A stretch of DNA of 52,186 bases from JAJDFU01 sp964641965 (GTDB lineage Bacteria; Bacteroidota; Bacteroidia; Chitinophagales; Saprospiraceae). Made by a program: the position numbers and the translations under genes. Positions 1-9,431 of the stretch are shown piece by piece. The notes under the pieces were generated by a model. The model made no database searches and was not told the DNA's origin. It worked only from the letters and a program-made list of their open reading frames with translations. The stretch covers positions 1 through 52,186 of the forward strand of contig CAZXLD010000034.1 of NCBI GenBank assembly GCA_964641965.1, given 5' to 3'. Positions within the stretch are counted from its first letter, which is position 1. Each line of letters opens with the position of its first letter.

Positions 1-49
1 TGCTGGATGCTGGATGCTGGATGCTGGATGCTGGATGCTGGATGCTGGA
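1..49. repeat. Tandem heptanucleotide array (TGCTGGA x7)
   Basis: Seven perfect head-to-tail copies of the 7-mer TGCTGGA run from the first base of the window, so the array probably continues leftwards. The same word, in degenerate form, recurs in the intergenic arrays near 22.05, 25.1 and 32.3 kb (25.1 kb in the opposite orientation). It shows no coding potential of its own. Confidence 0.9.
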
Positions 50-286
50 ATTTAAAGGGCTTGTGATTATTTATCCAGGTTTTGACCAAGAATAAAGGAA
101 AAAAATTGAGCTTTAAATTTCCACTTCCAAATGCCAAATTACAAGTACAAGTATCCTGCGTAAAAGAGTTTTACTACTAACGGATGCACAGACAGTCGAA
201 CCAGTATCTTGAGTTCGTTCAAGAGCTCAACATTGCTCCTTTTGGCGCTGGCATAGAGGTCAGAGCCTACAGTGTCGAGTTCTAGG
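50..286. other. Intergenic stretch, no gene recognised
   Basis: This stretch has no convincing gene. Around 130-160 it has wording (AAATGCCAAATT) that recurs at 25078-25100 beside another heptad array, so it probably belongs to the same repeat landscape. An open frame of 33 codons (184-285) begins with ATG but matches nothing I know and is treated as chance. Confidence 0.5.
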
Positions 287-318
287 TTGCAGCGCTCACA
301 AACTAATTGCTACTTTCG
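287..318 (+). promoter_or_regulatory. Candidate Bacteroidota promoter of murB
   Basis: TTG at 287-289 and TACTTTCG at 311-318 are 21 bases apart and end 5 bases before the murB ATG. The Bacteroidota sigma consensus is TTG-N19-21-TAnnTTTG, so the -7 box has one mismatch. The very short leader would imply a nearly leaderless transcript. Confidence 0.35.
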
Positions 319-323
319 GGCCT

Positions 324-1337
324 ATGGCAATTTTGCACGAACAGGTCTCCCTACAACCATTCAACACCTTTGGGGTGGCGGTCCAAGCCAGGAAGCTGTA
401 CCACATTAGAGCCTCGGAGGATTTGCAGGATCTTTTGGCTACAGATCCAGGTCCTTTTTTTGTTTTGGGAGGAGGGAGCAATGTGCTATGGATTCATGAA
501 CCGGATCAAATAATACTAAAAAATGAGATCCCTGGAATAGCTATTGAACAGGAAACAGATCGCTGGGCTCGGGTTGGAGTAGGGGCGGGTGTCATTTGGC
601 AAGATCTTGTAGTCTGGAGCCTGCAGCACAACCTGGGTGGGCTCGAAAACCTAAGCCTCATTCCAGGTACTGTGGGGGCTGCACCCATTCAAAATATTGG
701 AGCTTACGGTGTCGAACTAGAGCAACTATTCCATTCTCTGGAAGCTACTTCGCTTGAATCCGGACGTACGGTGCATTTTGCACATTCCGATTGCCAATTT
801 GGCTATCGAAATAGTGTTTTCAAGCGTGCATTGAAAGGGAAATACATAATTACCAAGGTGAGATTGATTCTGAGGAAGCCACCGCACCAATTACAGCTTC
901 AATATGGGGCTTTGAAAACCACCTTGTCGGAGATGGCCGGAGCACAGGCAACCATCCAGGATGTAAGTAAGGCTGTGATCCAAATCCGGCAGTCCAAATT
1001 GCCAGACCCTTCCACATTGGGTAATGCAGGAAGCTTTTTCAAGAATCCGGAACTGGAAAAGCGTGCATTTGAAAGGTTACAAAAAGCCTACCCAAAAATT
1101 CCGTATTATCCGTTGCCCGATGGGAAGGTAAAAGTGCCTGCCGGTTGGCTCATCGACCAAGCCGGATGGAAAGGCAAGCGAATAGGTCAGGTAGGGTGTT
1201 ATGCCAAACAAGCATTGGTGATCGTCAACTACGGGGGAGCCTCAGGTGCTGAAGTTTGGGACTTTGCCCAACGAGTTCGGGCATCTGTTCAAGCCAAGTT
1301 CCAGATTATGCTCCAACCGGAAGTAAATTGTTTGTAA
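324..1337 (+). CDS. murB: UDP-N-acetylenolpyruvoylglucosamine reductase MurB
   Basis: MurB reduces UDP-GlcNAc-enolpyruvate to UDP-MurNAc with NADPH and FAD in the cytosol, the second committed step of peptidoglycan precursor synthesis. The 337-residue length fits the E. coli-like (type I) enzyme. The FAD-binding motif GGGSN lies near residues 49-53, followed by IPGTVGAAPIQNIGAYG, the FGYRNSVFK segment typical of type I enzymes, the proton-donor Ser in NAGSFFKNP and the C-terminal Glu in QPEVN. The start is ATG 324, which directly precedes the conserved NTFG region. The gene stands alone and converges on the MCE gene with a 23-base gap. All key residues are present. Confidence 0.97.
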   Translation: MAILHEQVSLQPFNTFGVAVQARKLYHIRASEDLQDLLATDPGPFFVLGGGSNVLWIHEPDQIILKNEIPGIAIEQETDRWARVGVGAGVIWQDLVVWSLQHNLGGLENLSLIPGTVGAAPIQNIGAYGVELEQLFHSLEATSLESGRTVHFAHSDCQFGYRNSVFKRALKGKYIITKVRLILRKPPHQLQLQYGALKTTLSEMAGAQATIQDVSKAVIQIRQSKLPDPSTLGNAGSFFKNPELEKRAFERLQKAYPKIPYYPLPDGKVKVPAGWLIDQAGWKGKRIGQVGCYAKQALVIVNYGGASGAEVWDFAQRVRASVQAKFQIMLQPEVNCL

Positions 1338-1360
1338 ATCGTTTCCTCTATATCCTGGAC

Positions 1361-2401
1361 CTATTGATTTCCCTCTTCTTTCTGATCTTTGCGATCGTAC
1401 TTCTTAACCTTACGACGGCTTTTGAACGGAATATAGCGGTACGGCCGGTCCTCAATATCCGTCAAAAAGGAATCAATTTGGGTGCCGAGGTCGCTCAGTT
1501 TGAAATACAATTCATCGTCACTCACCAGTTTTCCCAGGGAGCCCTCGCCTTCATTGATCCCTTTTAGAATCTCTCGCAAATTATCCACGGAAGCATTAGC
1601 GGTGCGTAGTGTACCATTTAGGCTAGCTACTGCCACATCCACTGAATCCAGGGTGCGGCCAAAATTGTGATTGCCCAGCTCCTTACTTAAGACAGTCAGA
1701 TTGTGAATGAGTGTATCAATGTTGCTGGCATTGCTTTTCATGGTATTGCCCAAAGCACCAAGGCCTTGCATCGTACTATCAATGTTGTATTGTTGTTGAT
1801 TAAGAAGCCGGTCTACGCGGGCGGTTATCCGGGAAAAGCCTTCGGTAGAGGTTTCCAGATTGGCCAGGGTCCTGGCCAGGGTGCTCGAGTCCCGGTCTTC
1901 CAGGAGATCTTTTCGCAGGGTATTCACAAAGCCTCTCAGGACAGTGCTTACTTCATTCAGGGTAGATTTAAGTTCATCCGGATCGAGCGTAGAAGCTAAT
2001 AGCCCAAAATTCTCACCCTTGATAAAATCTCCGGGAGCTGCACAATCCTCACCAGCACAGGGTTCGTTGATCAGGAGGGTGATGTATCTGCCTCCCATGA
2101 GCCCATCGGAGGTGATCCGGGCTACGGCATCGCGTGGAACCTTGAGATCCCGGTCCATATCTATGGTAACCAGTACTTTTTGTGGATTATCTGGGCGGTT
2201 ACGGATACTGGCCACAATGCCTTTTTCTACCCCGCTAATGGTTACAGCAGAGGAAGCTTTAAGGCCTTGTACATCCTCATATTCAATATAATACAGGTTC
2301 GAGCGGGTAAAGATATTTTTCCCCTGAATGAAGCGATACCCCCAAAAGGAAACGAGTAAGGTGACGATCGCCAGTAAAGCGACCTTTACTTCTTTAGACA
2401 T
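1361..2401 (-). CDS. MCE/MlaD-family lipid-transport substrate-binding protein
   Basis: This 346-residue protein has one N-terminal membrane segment (about residues 6-26), an MCE domain (about 37-113, with the typical GLKASSAVTISGVEKG and SDGLMGGRYITL segments) and a long helical C-terminal part that probably forms a coiled coil. MCE proteins anchor in the inner membrane and form rings or tubes that move phospholipids between membranes; the MlaE permease and MlaF ATPase are not in this window. It lies 128 bases downstream of the amidase gene on the same strand, a pairing that recurs in Bacteroidota, and is probably co-transcribed with it. Which lipid it carries cannot be read from the sequence. 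Confidence 0.9.
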   Translation of the reverse strand: MSKEVKVALLAIVTLLVSFWGYRFIQGKNIFTRSNLYYIEYEDVQGLKASSAVTISGVEKGIVASIRNRPDNPQKVLVTIDMDRDLKVPRDAVARITSDGLMGGRYITLLINEPCAGEDCAAPGDFIKGENFGLLASTLDPDELKSTLNEVSTVLRGFVNTLRKDLLEDRDSSTLARTLANLETSTEGFSRITARVDRLLNQQQYNIDSTMQGLGALGNTMKSNASNIDTLIHNLTVLSKELGNHNFGRTLDSVDVAVASLNGTLRTANASVDNLREILKGINEGEGSLGKLVSDDELYFKLSDLGTQIDSFLTDIEDRPYRYIPFKSRRKVKKYDRKDQKEEGNQ

Positions 2402-2529
2402 GGAGCGGTATTTGAATGCGAGGGCAAAGGTATGTTTTTGTCAATAACTGCAAGAACAATACGCCAGGCCCCATGGTTTTGCACCTGCTCTATATGCCAG
2501 AGCAATCTATCTTTTCCAAGATGAACAAG

Positions 2530-4020
2530 TCACTTTTCGAGGGCCTGGGGCTGCTGGAAGTCCACCCGTTTACCATTTTGATAGGCCGCCAGAAAAGCAT
2601 CCACAAATCCCTTCATCCGCAATAGAGAAACCAGTTCCATGCCTTCCTCATAGGAGTTGATTTGTAAAACCTGGTATTTGTAAAATCCATTTTCAACGAT
2701 AACTTCCACAGGCTTGGTAACGGCTGCAAACTCCCTACTGCTGGCGGGCAGCGGATTTTTAGAGGCAGCCAGTTGTATCCGATAATAGACGGGAAGGTCA
2801 CTGCGGAAATATTCCGGTTTGGGTTCCTGGCTTCCTGGTTCAGGAATTTGCTTCGTGTCCCGCACGTAAACAGGAGGAGGAACAGAAGTACTGGATCGAG
2901 TAGTTGAATATTTCGTGATTGGGACTACTTTTGGAGCAGATGTTTTCACTACCGGATCAAATCCTTTGGCAGGGTTTTTAGGCTTTTTCACTTCCTCTTT
3001 TTCCCAGGCAAAAGCAGCATGAGCGCCTTGGGGTTGTTCATTTAATTCTGTTTTGACCACGACTGGTTGTTTGCCAGGGGTCGAAAGGGGTTGAGGTTCC
3101 ACTGCCAATGGGTCCATCGGTTTCGCCTGCTTGGGAGCTGTACCGGCAACGATTGGACCATCCGTTTCCTCTACTTCTGCCTTGTATTCCCCAAAAGCCT
3201 TGACAATCGACTGGGCAATGCTGGTTTGTCCGCTCGAGGATTTCAGATAGTGTTCTTCAGCAGCATTGCTTAGGAAGCCGGCCTCGACCAAAATACTCGG
3301 CATCATGGTTTCCTTTAGAACCACAAATCCAGCCTGTTTTACCCCTCTACTCTTGCGCCCGGCATGAAAGTGCATTTGCTTCTCCACTAATTCTGCAAAC
3401 AAAATGCTTTGATCCAAAAATACGTTTTGGACCATGCTGAGCATGATATGTCCTTCCGGAGAATTGGGATCGTAGTCGTAGTTTTTCTCGTAGTCCGCTT
3501 CCAGCAAAATGGCAGCATTCTCGCGCTTGGCCACTTTTAGGTTGTGTTCAGCGGTGTGCAATCCCATCACATAGGTTTCCGATCCTTTAACCCAGTCCAG
3601 CTTAGGCATGAAATTGCAATGGATGGACAAAAACAAATCCGCTTTGGCTCGATTGGCAATGGCAGCACGTTCATACAAGGGAACGAACACATCTTTATCA
3701 CGGGTAAGGATTACTTTCAGATCCGGATATTGTTGCCTCAGCAATTGAGCCACCTTGAGGCTGATAGCAAGCGCCAGGTGCTTTTCTCTAGAGCCACTAC
3801 CCGAGCAGCCAGGATCATGGCCTCCGTGTCCGGCATCGATCACAATGGTGGATATGTTGTACCCATTTGCAGGGATTCCCTCATTTGCCTTAACTTTGGG
3901 CGCCCGATCGGGAAAGGTTTTGTTTGTGTCAGGCAGGGAACAGAATGAATTGTTAAACCCCCAGCTTAGCAATGGCAATAGCAGTAGGTTAACCGTTAGG
4001 TAGTTGGATAAGTGTTTCAT
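2530..4020 (-). CDS. N-acetylmuramoyl-L-alanine amidase (Amidase_3) with C-terminal SPOR-like domain
   Basis: A periplasmic zinc amidase that cuts the bond between MurNAc and the L-Ala of the stem peptide. Residues 1-28 are a signal peptide. The catalytic domain begins at IVIDAGHGGHDPG; the zinc ligands are His65, Glu79 (in SREKH) and His134 (SIHCN), and the catalytic Glu246 lies in VEAGFLSN. A Pro/Lys-rich linker (about 290-410) leads to a C-terminal SPOR-like region (about 415-490, beginning YYRIQLAAS), which in this class binds denuded septal glycan and suggests a role in cell separation. It is first in a likely operon with the MCE gene and is divergent from lptD with about 107 bases between starts. 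The active site is intact. Confidence 0.95.
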   Translation of the reverse strand: MKHLSNYLTVNLLLLPLLSWGFNNSFCSLPDTNKTFPDRAPKVKANEGIPANGYNISTIVIDAGHGGHDPGCSGSGSREKHLALAISLKVAQLLRQQYPDLKVILTRDKDVFVPLYERAAIANRAKADLFLSIHCNFMPKLDWVKGSETYVMGLHTAEHNLKVAKRENAAILLEADYEKNYDYDPNSPEGHIMLSMVQNVFLDQSILFAELVEKQMHFHAGRKSRGVKQAGFVVLKETMMPSILVEAGFLSNAAEEHYLKSSSGQTSIAQSIVKAFGEYKAEVEETDGPIVAGTAPKQAKPMDPLAVEPQPLSTPGKQPVVVKTELNEQPQGAHAAFAWEKEEVKKPKNPAKGFDPVVKTSAPKVVPITKYSTTRSSTSVPPPVYVRDTKQIPEPGSQEPKPEYFRSDLPVYYRIQLAASKNPLPASSREFAAVTKPVEVIVENGFYKYQVLQINSYEEGMELVSLLRMKGFVDAFLAAYQNGKRVDFQQPQALEK

Positions 4021-4127
4021 AGAAATTTAAGTTGTCATATTCCGCACCTGCTGGACCAAATAATGCCTTACCGGCTGCATTCGATCCCTCACGTAGCGGT
4101 TTCTCACAAAATACGGTATAAAAACAG

Positions 4128-6827
4128 TTGAAAGCAAAAGGGTTAGTGGCATTTTTCCTGTTTTTTGGGTCAGTTGGCCTCTGTGGGCAAGTATCGCGGG
4201 TTACCTTGCCCGATTCTTCCAATGCAGATACGATACCGCAGCGGGTGGCACGGCCTGGCCAAGACTCTATCCCTTTTACTGCTCAGCCGGATTATCCGGT
4301 GTCCGATGACGCTCTGGAGGCCAAGGTCGATTACTATGCCCGCGATTCCATGATCTACAATAATTTGGAAGGGGGGGTGCTCGAGCTGTTTGGCAACGCC
4401 AATGTCACCTATACCACCATCAAATTAACGGCCGCTCACATTTATTATGATGTTGAACAAGGGATTGTTACTGCAGAGGGACTACCCGATTCTTCAGGAC
4501 AGATTGTAGGCAAACCAGTATTCGAAGATGGAACCCAAACGTTCAATGCAGAGCGCATGCGCTACAATTTTCAGACGCAGAAAGGAGTCGTTTTTGGGGT
4601 GTCGACCACTTACTCTGACATTGTAGTGCGTGGACAGAAGTCCAAGTTCGTAAGTGGAGGAGAGACGGATACCTTGCAATCCAGTAATGATGAGGTCTAT
4701 TCGCAGGGTGCAATTTTTACCACTTGTCAGCATGACATTCCCCATTTTGGCATTCGAAGCAACAAGCAAAAAGTAGTACCCGGTAAATTGGTAGTGGTAG
4801 GCCCTTCCAACTTGGAAATCATGGGTGTACCTACCCCTTTGTTTCTACCCTTCGGCTTTTTCCCGGTTACAAAAACCAGAAGTAGTGGGTTACTTTTTCC
4901 AAGGGATTACGAATTTTCAGAACAATGGGGCTTTGGGCTTCGGGGGATAGGGTGGTTTTTTCCGCTCGGGCCACACGCCAACCTTGCGCTTCGTACGAAT
5001 ATTTATTTGAAAGGAACCTTCGGCCTGAATTTAACGTCGCAATACCGCAAGCGCTACAAATACAGCGGTAACGTCTTTTTTGGATACGACAATCGCCGCC
5101 AGGAAAACTTTAATACCGGAGAGGTGACCCGTACGCAGTCCTTTGCCATCAGGTGGACTCACAACCAGGATCGCGCCGCTCACCCCACCAATACTTTCGG
5201 CGGAAGTATAAACCTGCAAACCAACCTCTTCCAAAGCAGGGATCAGAATGATGCAGCTAATGTGCTTGAAAATACCCTGAACTCCAACCTTTCCTTCCGC
5301 AAGAATTGGAGCGACCTTCCCATTGCCCTTTCTCTGGGTTTTTCCCATAGCCAGAACAATAGGAGCCGGCAAATGACCATCACCTTTCCCGACTTTAATT
5401 TCCGGACCCAAAACATCTACCCTTTCAAAAGACCTGGTGGAAAAGAAGGTGCACTCGAAACCACGGTGATCACTTATAATGGGGATCTCAGAACCCGCTT
5501 TAACGCAGCGGATACTTCCCTTTTCTCACAAGAAACCCTGGATAATGCCCAGTTTGGAGTCAGGCAATCTGCTTCACTGTCCAATTCCTTGAAGCTTTTT
5601 AACTACATCAATTTAAACCCAAGTATTAATTACCAGGAGGTTTGGTATGTCCGCACCCTTGAAAAAAACTTTGACCCTACACCCGATCTGGATTCTATAC
5701 CCATTGTAGTAGATGGCGATACGATCGGTTTTCAAATAGATACGATTGGTTTTGGTACGGTGAACGAACAATTGGTCTCCGGTTTTGATTCCTGGCGCAC
5801 CATGTCTGCCTCCTTATCCATGAATACCCAGCTGTTCGGAACCGTTCTATTCAAGAAAGGATGGCTCCGCGGATTTCGGCATACCCTTAAGCCTTCCATT
5901 GGATTGTCTTTCGTACCCAATCTGTTTCAGGATCGATTTATTCAATCGGTACAAACCGATATCCGGGATCCGACTCTGATGGATGAGTACAATATTTTTG
6001 AGGGCGCAATTTTTGGCGCACCCAATGATAATCGGGCAGCCATGTTACTGACCTACTCGATCAACAATGTATTTGAAGGAAAGTATTGGTCTAAAAGAGA
6101 TACGGCCGAGAAGAAGTTCAAGATCTTTGACAACATCATAGTGGGAGGATCCTATAACATTTTAGCGGATTCGCTTAATTGGAGCCAAATTACTGTTCGA
6201 GGTACCCACAGGCTATTCAAAGGGCTTACGACCATTTCTCTGAACGCCAGTTTCGACCCTTATACCGTTAATGAGGATAATCGTCGGATCGATGTGACCC
6301 GGTGGGAAGCCGAGCGGCGTTTGCTTCGATTTGTCAACTTTTCGGCACGTTTTGCCACCTCGTTTAGCCTGGGTCGCATCAAAAGCTTTTTTGGATCAGA
6401 AGGGCAAGGTCAGAGTGGCAGAGGCAATGATAACGGTACCTTGCAGAGGAATAATGAATCCAGCGAGTTTGTCAAGCTCTTTGAAAATTTTTCCGTTAAT
6501 CATAATCTGGTGATGGAGTTGAGGAGTTTGCCAGACGGCAGAGATACTTTTCGCATTTCGGTTAATTCGCTTAATGTTCGTGGGAATATAGCTTTGACTA
6601 AAAACTGGACCATTCAGATTGGAAACTTCGGTTACGATTTTATTCGGAGGTCGCTTTCCTATCCGTCGGTTGGCTTTTTCCGCGATTTGCACTGTTGGGA
6701 AATGGGCTTAAACTGGGCGCCGGATCGGGGTACGTATCAGTTCTTTATCCGCGTGAAGCCGGGGTCGCTGGATTTCCTCAAGTTACCGTATGACCGAAAC
6801 AATGCGGATGGGTTAACGGCTTTCTAG
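4128..6827 (+). CDS. lptD: LptD-like LPS-assembly outer membrane protein
   Basis: An outer-membrane barrel that inserts LPS or lipooligosaccharide into the outer leaflet. The frame has no ATG: an in-frame TAA sits at 4119-4121 and the first candidate start is TTG 4128, which gives a good signal peptide (residues 1-20, ending LCGQ); GTG 4146 is the alternative. Residues about 60-180 form an LptA/OstA-like repeat domain (LELFGNANVTY, LTAAHIYYD). A conserved segment GVPTPLFLPFGFFPVTKTRSSGLLFP would follow, in parts, near residues 226-252, then an approximately 600-residue barrel rich in alternating aromatic strands. At 899 residues it fits Bacteroidota LptD. It ends 4 bases from the convergent gene at 6832. 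Confidence 0.9.
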   Translation: MKAKGLVAFFLFFGSVGLCGQVSRVTLPDSSNADTIPQRVARPGQDSIPFTAQPDYPVSDDALEAKVDYYARDSMIYNNLEGGVLELFGNANVTYTTIKLTAAHIYYDVEQGIVTAEGLPDSSGQIVGKPVFEDGTQTFNAERMRYNFQTQKGVVFGVSTTYSDIVVRGQKSKFVSGGETDTLQSSNDEVYSQGAIFTTCQHDIPHFGIRSNKQKVVPGKLVVVGPSNLEIMGVPTPLFLPFGFFPVTKTRSSGLLFPRDYEFSEQWGFGLRGIGWFFPLGPHANLALRTNIYLKGTFGLNLTSQYRKRYKYSGNVFFGYDNRRQENFNTGEVTRTQSFAIRWTHNQDRAAHPTNTFGGSINLQTNLFQSRDQNDAANVLENTLNSNLSFRKNWSDLPIALSLGFSHSQNNRSRQMTITFPDFNFRTQNIYPFKRPGGKEGALETTVITYNGDLRTRFNAADTSLFSQETLDNAQFGVRQSASLSNSLKLFNYINLNPSINYQEVWYVRTLEKNFDPTPDLDSIPIVVDGDTIGFQIDTIGFGTVNEQLVSGFDSWRTMSASLSMNTQLFGTVLFKKGWLRGFRHTLKPSIGLSFVPNLFQDRFIQSVQTDIRDPTLMDEYNIFEGAIFGAPNDNRAAMLLTYSINNVFEGKYWSKRDTAEKKFKIFDNIIVGGSYNILADSLNWSQITVRGTHRLFKGLTTISLNASFDPYTVNEDNRRIDVTRWEAERRLLRFVNFSARFATSFSLGRIKSFFGSEGQGQSGRGNDNGTLQRNNESSEFVKLFENFSVNHNLVMELRSLPDGRDTFRISVNSLNVRGNIALTKNWTIQIGNFGYDFIRRSLSYPSVGFFRDLHCWEMGLNWAPDRGTYQFFIRVKPGSLDFLKLPYDRNNADGLTAF

Positions 6828-6831
6828 TGAT

Positions 6832-8442
6832 TTAGGGTTCGACATCCTTCCTGAACCCTACAATGACCAAGCTCTCAATTACAGGGTAGGTACCCTCGGC
6901 GGGAACCTCCATGCCATAAAAAAAATAGGATTGATGAACTGGGAAAGCGTTTTCACAAGCGATATCCAGGCACAGGTTTGGATCTCCGGCCAGTGACACA
7001 AAGGAAGGCAGCGCCTCCGCCTCGACCACTACATGCCTTTCGTCTGCATTCCGATGGGGAATGAAGACTTGCACCGCTTCTTTGGAGGAATTTCCCAGCA
7101 AATCTTTTCCATACCCTTCAAGCCCCACCCAGGTACCTTCCAGCCGGTTGAATCTGGAGGCATCTGCTGTATCTCGTTGGTAGTAGCCCAATCGGAGGAA
7201 GGGAAGCTTCTGCTCATGCAAGGCAAAAAGAGCTCGATTCAAGGGGATATTGGGATTTCCATCTTCCAAAACCAACTCGTCCAGACTATCCAGTTTGGAA
7301 ATTTGATCAATCCGAAACGGCCGGACACCGTAGTATTCGATTTGGGTACCTGATTCCAGCGAGTCGCCGACCGATAAAGCGGTATTGAGCACCTGATAAA
7401 AGATGGAGTCGCTTTCCATTTCCACTGCCGGCGGTAACCACTCAATCATGGAGTGAATAGTTGCGCTATCCTGTTGGTTTGACCACCATTTTAAAGCGGA
7501 TTCAGCGCAATGGACCAGAGAGAGTCCTTCCGATTGCACATTGGCAGACGAACCACGGGTCTCGTAGGATTTATACTGCCGATTGTCGTAATAGGCCGGT
7601 ACCTGCTCCGTGCCTAGGCGTTCGGCCACCTCAAGGTCGACCAATTGATATTCCGGTTGATGGAATTTAAGTAATTGATTGAAGCTATTGAGGTTGGCGT
7701 GAAATATTGGAATAGGCTGTTTACCAGTACCTTTTCGGTAGACCGCCATGTAGCCCGCTTGCCGGGGCCCCTTCAGTGATTCCAGATCGGAGATAAAATA
7801 ATTGCTCTTCCGTCTCAATCGGGCTTCCTTCTGAATCTCCTCCTCATTTGATGCCAGTTGCATGAATCCGGCTTGTTTGGGATGGTCCGCCTGAAAAAGG
7901 GCTAAATAAACGAAGCCTGTATCATACTGCACCGGTTCCAGATCCACCAAGTAGCGCCGTTCCTCCTCCATGTCTTTTACAATTTCACCCATAAATTTTG
8001 GATCGTCAACGCGCCAAATAGAATGGCCTAGCTTGCCTGGTTTCCATATACCCAGGAATCGAGTAGCTCCGTCAATACCTTTGAAAGATAATACGTGGTC
8101 GAGGACCATTGAATCCTGGTTGGCCCACTTTAGCTGTAAAAATTCGGTCCAGTCTGTACTGGCCATAATGGTACTGGGAATTCCGGTTTTTGCCCAGATG
8201 CCCCAGAACCGGCGTTCACCTTCTTGGATTGCGGTTTCCAGATCCACCAATTGAAAGCTATCGGCCGTAAGTTGATGGTGAGTTTGTTTTAAGGCAGGCC
8301 AGTCTAGCCCAAATCGATATTCCAAAGGTGCCGAGGCAGGGGCCAGCAAGCCGGAATAGGCCAGCTGTGCTGACAGCAAACAAGGCAGAGTCACTGCAGC
8401 TAAGAAACCGATTAGACATCGGAGTCGACCGGTAGCATTCAT
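6832..8442 (-). CDS. Secreted repeat protein resembling bacterial tandem repeat domain 1 / polyglycine-hydrolase-like repeats
   Basis: I do not recognise a function. The 536-residue protein has a signal peptide (about residues 1-25, ending LLSAQ). Residues about 45-330 contain four or five degenerate units of about 45 residues, each with a core like yxLVDLE...g..ryxaiw (FQLVDLETA, RYLVDLEPV, YFISDLESL, YQLVDLEVA). That pattern resembles the BTRD1 / PGH-like repeats I know from bacterial secreted proteins and fungal polyglycine hydrolases; this is from memory of the motif, not a search. The C-terminal half has no recognised domain. It lies 35 bases downstream of the barrel gene at 8478 on the same strand, so the two are probably one operon. 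Confidence 0.6.
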   Translation of the reverse strand: MNATGRLRCLIGFLAAVTLPCLLSAQLAYSGLLAPASAPLEYRFGLDWPALKQTHHQLTADSFQLVDLETAIQEGERRFWGIWAKTGIPSTIMASTDWTEFLQLKWANQDSMVLDHVLSFKGIDGATRFLGIWKPGKLGHSIWRVDDPKFMGEIVKDMEEERRYLVDLEPVQYDTGFVYLALFQADHPKQAGFMQLASNEEEIQKEARLRRKSNYFISDLESLKGPRQAGYMAVYRKGTGKQPIPIFHANLNSFNQLLKFHQPEYQLVDLEVAERLGTEQVPAYYDNRQYKSYETRGSSANVQSEGLSLVHCAESALKWWSNQQDSATIHSMIEWLPPAVEMESDSIFYQVLNTALSVGDSLESGTQIEYYGVRPFRIDQISKLDSLDELVLEDGNPNIPLNRALFALHEQKLPFLRLGYYQRDTADASRFNRLEGTWVGLEGYGKDLLGNSSKEAVQVFIPHRNADERHVVVEAEALPSFVSLAGDPNLCLDIACENAFPVHQSYFFYGMEVPAEGTYPVIESLVIVGFRKDVEP

Positions 8443-8477
8443 GGGTTTGGGTTTTAGAAATTTAGATGGGCAAGCTG

Positions 8478-9203
8478 TTATCTGAATCTAAATCCGAAAC
8501 GGAGACCAGCCTGCCAGAGCAACAAGGCAGGGTCTGCTTCCAACGGCCTCCAGGGGATGCCATTGGATTCTAATTCATTCAATCCCTCCCAGGGAACGGA
8601 TGGCAGCCATCGAATCCCTCCGATCGGGGTTAAGGTGAAACGATCCGATAGACCAATATCCAGGCCAAATGCCGCTCCCAGGCTAAATGCCAGACTGTTG
8701 GAGGAAATGGATACCTCTGAATCGGTCCCGTTAATTTGTTGATTTTGATACAGTAAGCCCGGGGAAAGTTGTATAAAAAATCCCTTGGAGAAAAAGCTTC
8801 CCTGTTTGGAAAAAGTAGGGCAACCGCAGTCCCCTTGAAGGTCGAATACATAGATGTTTGTATTCAGGTGTACGCCCAATCCTCTACTTTTAAGATCAGC
8901 CTCGGGGATATTTTGAATCGATAAGTGACTGTACGTGATTTCTGGCAAAAATTCGATGCGAAGGCCTTCCAGGTACAGCCAATAATCCACCCCAAACTCA
9001 TATCCCTGATTCAATAATACTTCCTGTCCGCTTTGGTCGGTATTGTTTTGAAGTACCCACCCAGCCTCAATGGGCCCCAGGTAACGAAGGTTCAGACCGA
9101 GCTGAGCCTGACTTTTTTGCGGCAAGAGGGAGACTAAAGCTGCCAGGGAGATGGTAAGCATGAATGGGCGTAAGGAGGTGGTTCTTCGATTCCAGGATTT
9201 CAT
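8478..9203 (-). CDS. Predicted outer-membrane beta-barrel protein
   Basis: A 241-residue protein with an N-terminal signal region (ends KSQAQ, about residue 34) followed by alternating amphipathic strands separated by short polar turns and ending in FRFGFRFR-like aromatic/basic alternation, as expected of a small porin-family barrel. The pattern is that of the generic outer-membrane beta-barrel proteins common in Bacteroidota. It is the first gene of a likely two-gene unit with the repeat protein at 6832-8442, which could be exported to or act at the same surface. No substrate can be assigned. Confidence 0.65.
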   Translation of the reverse strand: MKSWNRRTTSLRPFMLTISLAALVSLLPQKSQAQLGLNLRYLGPIEAGWVLQNNTDQSGQEVLLNQGYEFGVDYWLYLEGLRIEFLPEITYSHLSIQNIPEADLKSRGLGVHLNTNIYVFDLQGDCGCPTFSKQGSFFSKGFFIQLSPGLLYQNQQINGTDSEVSISSNSLAFSLGAAFGLDIGLSDRFTLTPIGGIRWLPSVPWEGLNELESNGIPWRPLEADPALLLWQAGLRFGFRFR

Positions 9204-9383
9204 AGTTGTGGCAGTTTTATCCTATGGGTGGTATTCAAAAGAAAGGTCAAAATTAGATCATTCTGTTTGGATGCGTTGAAGCCAACTTTTAAACGCTTAA
9301 GTTGATAAATCATTTTTTGTTTAAACCCAGTTGTCCAAATGAGGGTTCTTTTGAGCAAAAGGTTTTCCAGTTGGCATCCCTAG

Positions 9384-9414
9384 GTTGAAAGCCGATGGAA
9401 TACCCTTATTTTTG
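9384..9414 (+). promoter_or_regulatory. Bacteroidota-type promoter of rimO
   Basis: GTTG at 9384-9387 and TATTTTTG at 9407-9414 are separated by 19 bases, a full match to the Bacteroidota TTG-N19-21-TAnnTTTG promoter. The -7 box ends 17 bases before the rimO ATG, so the leader is only about ten bases. Confidence 0.6.
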
Positions 9415-9431
9415 CCGCCAAAATGGGTTGA

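Noticed and set aside
184..285. 33-codon ATG frame before murB
   Set aside because: Too short, no family, no promoter or downstream partner; composition alone does not support it.
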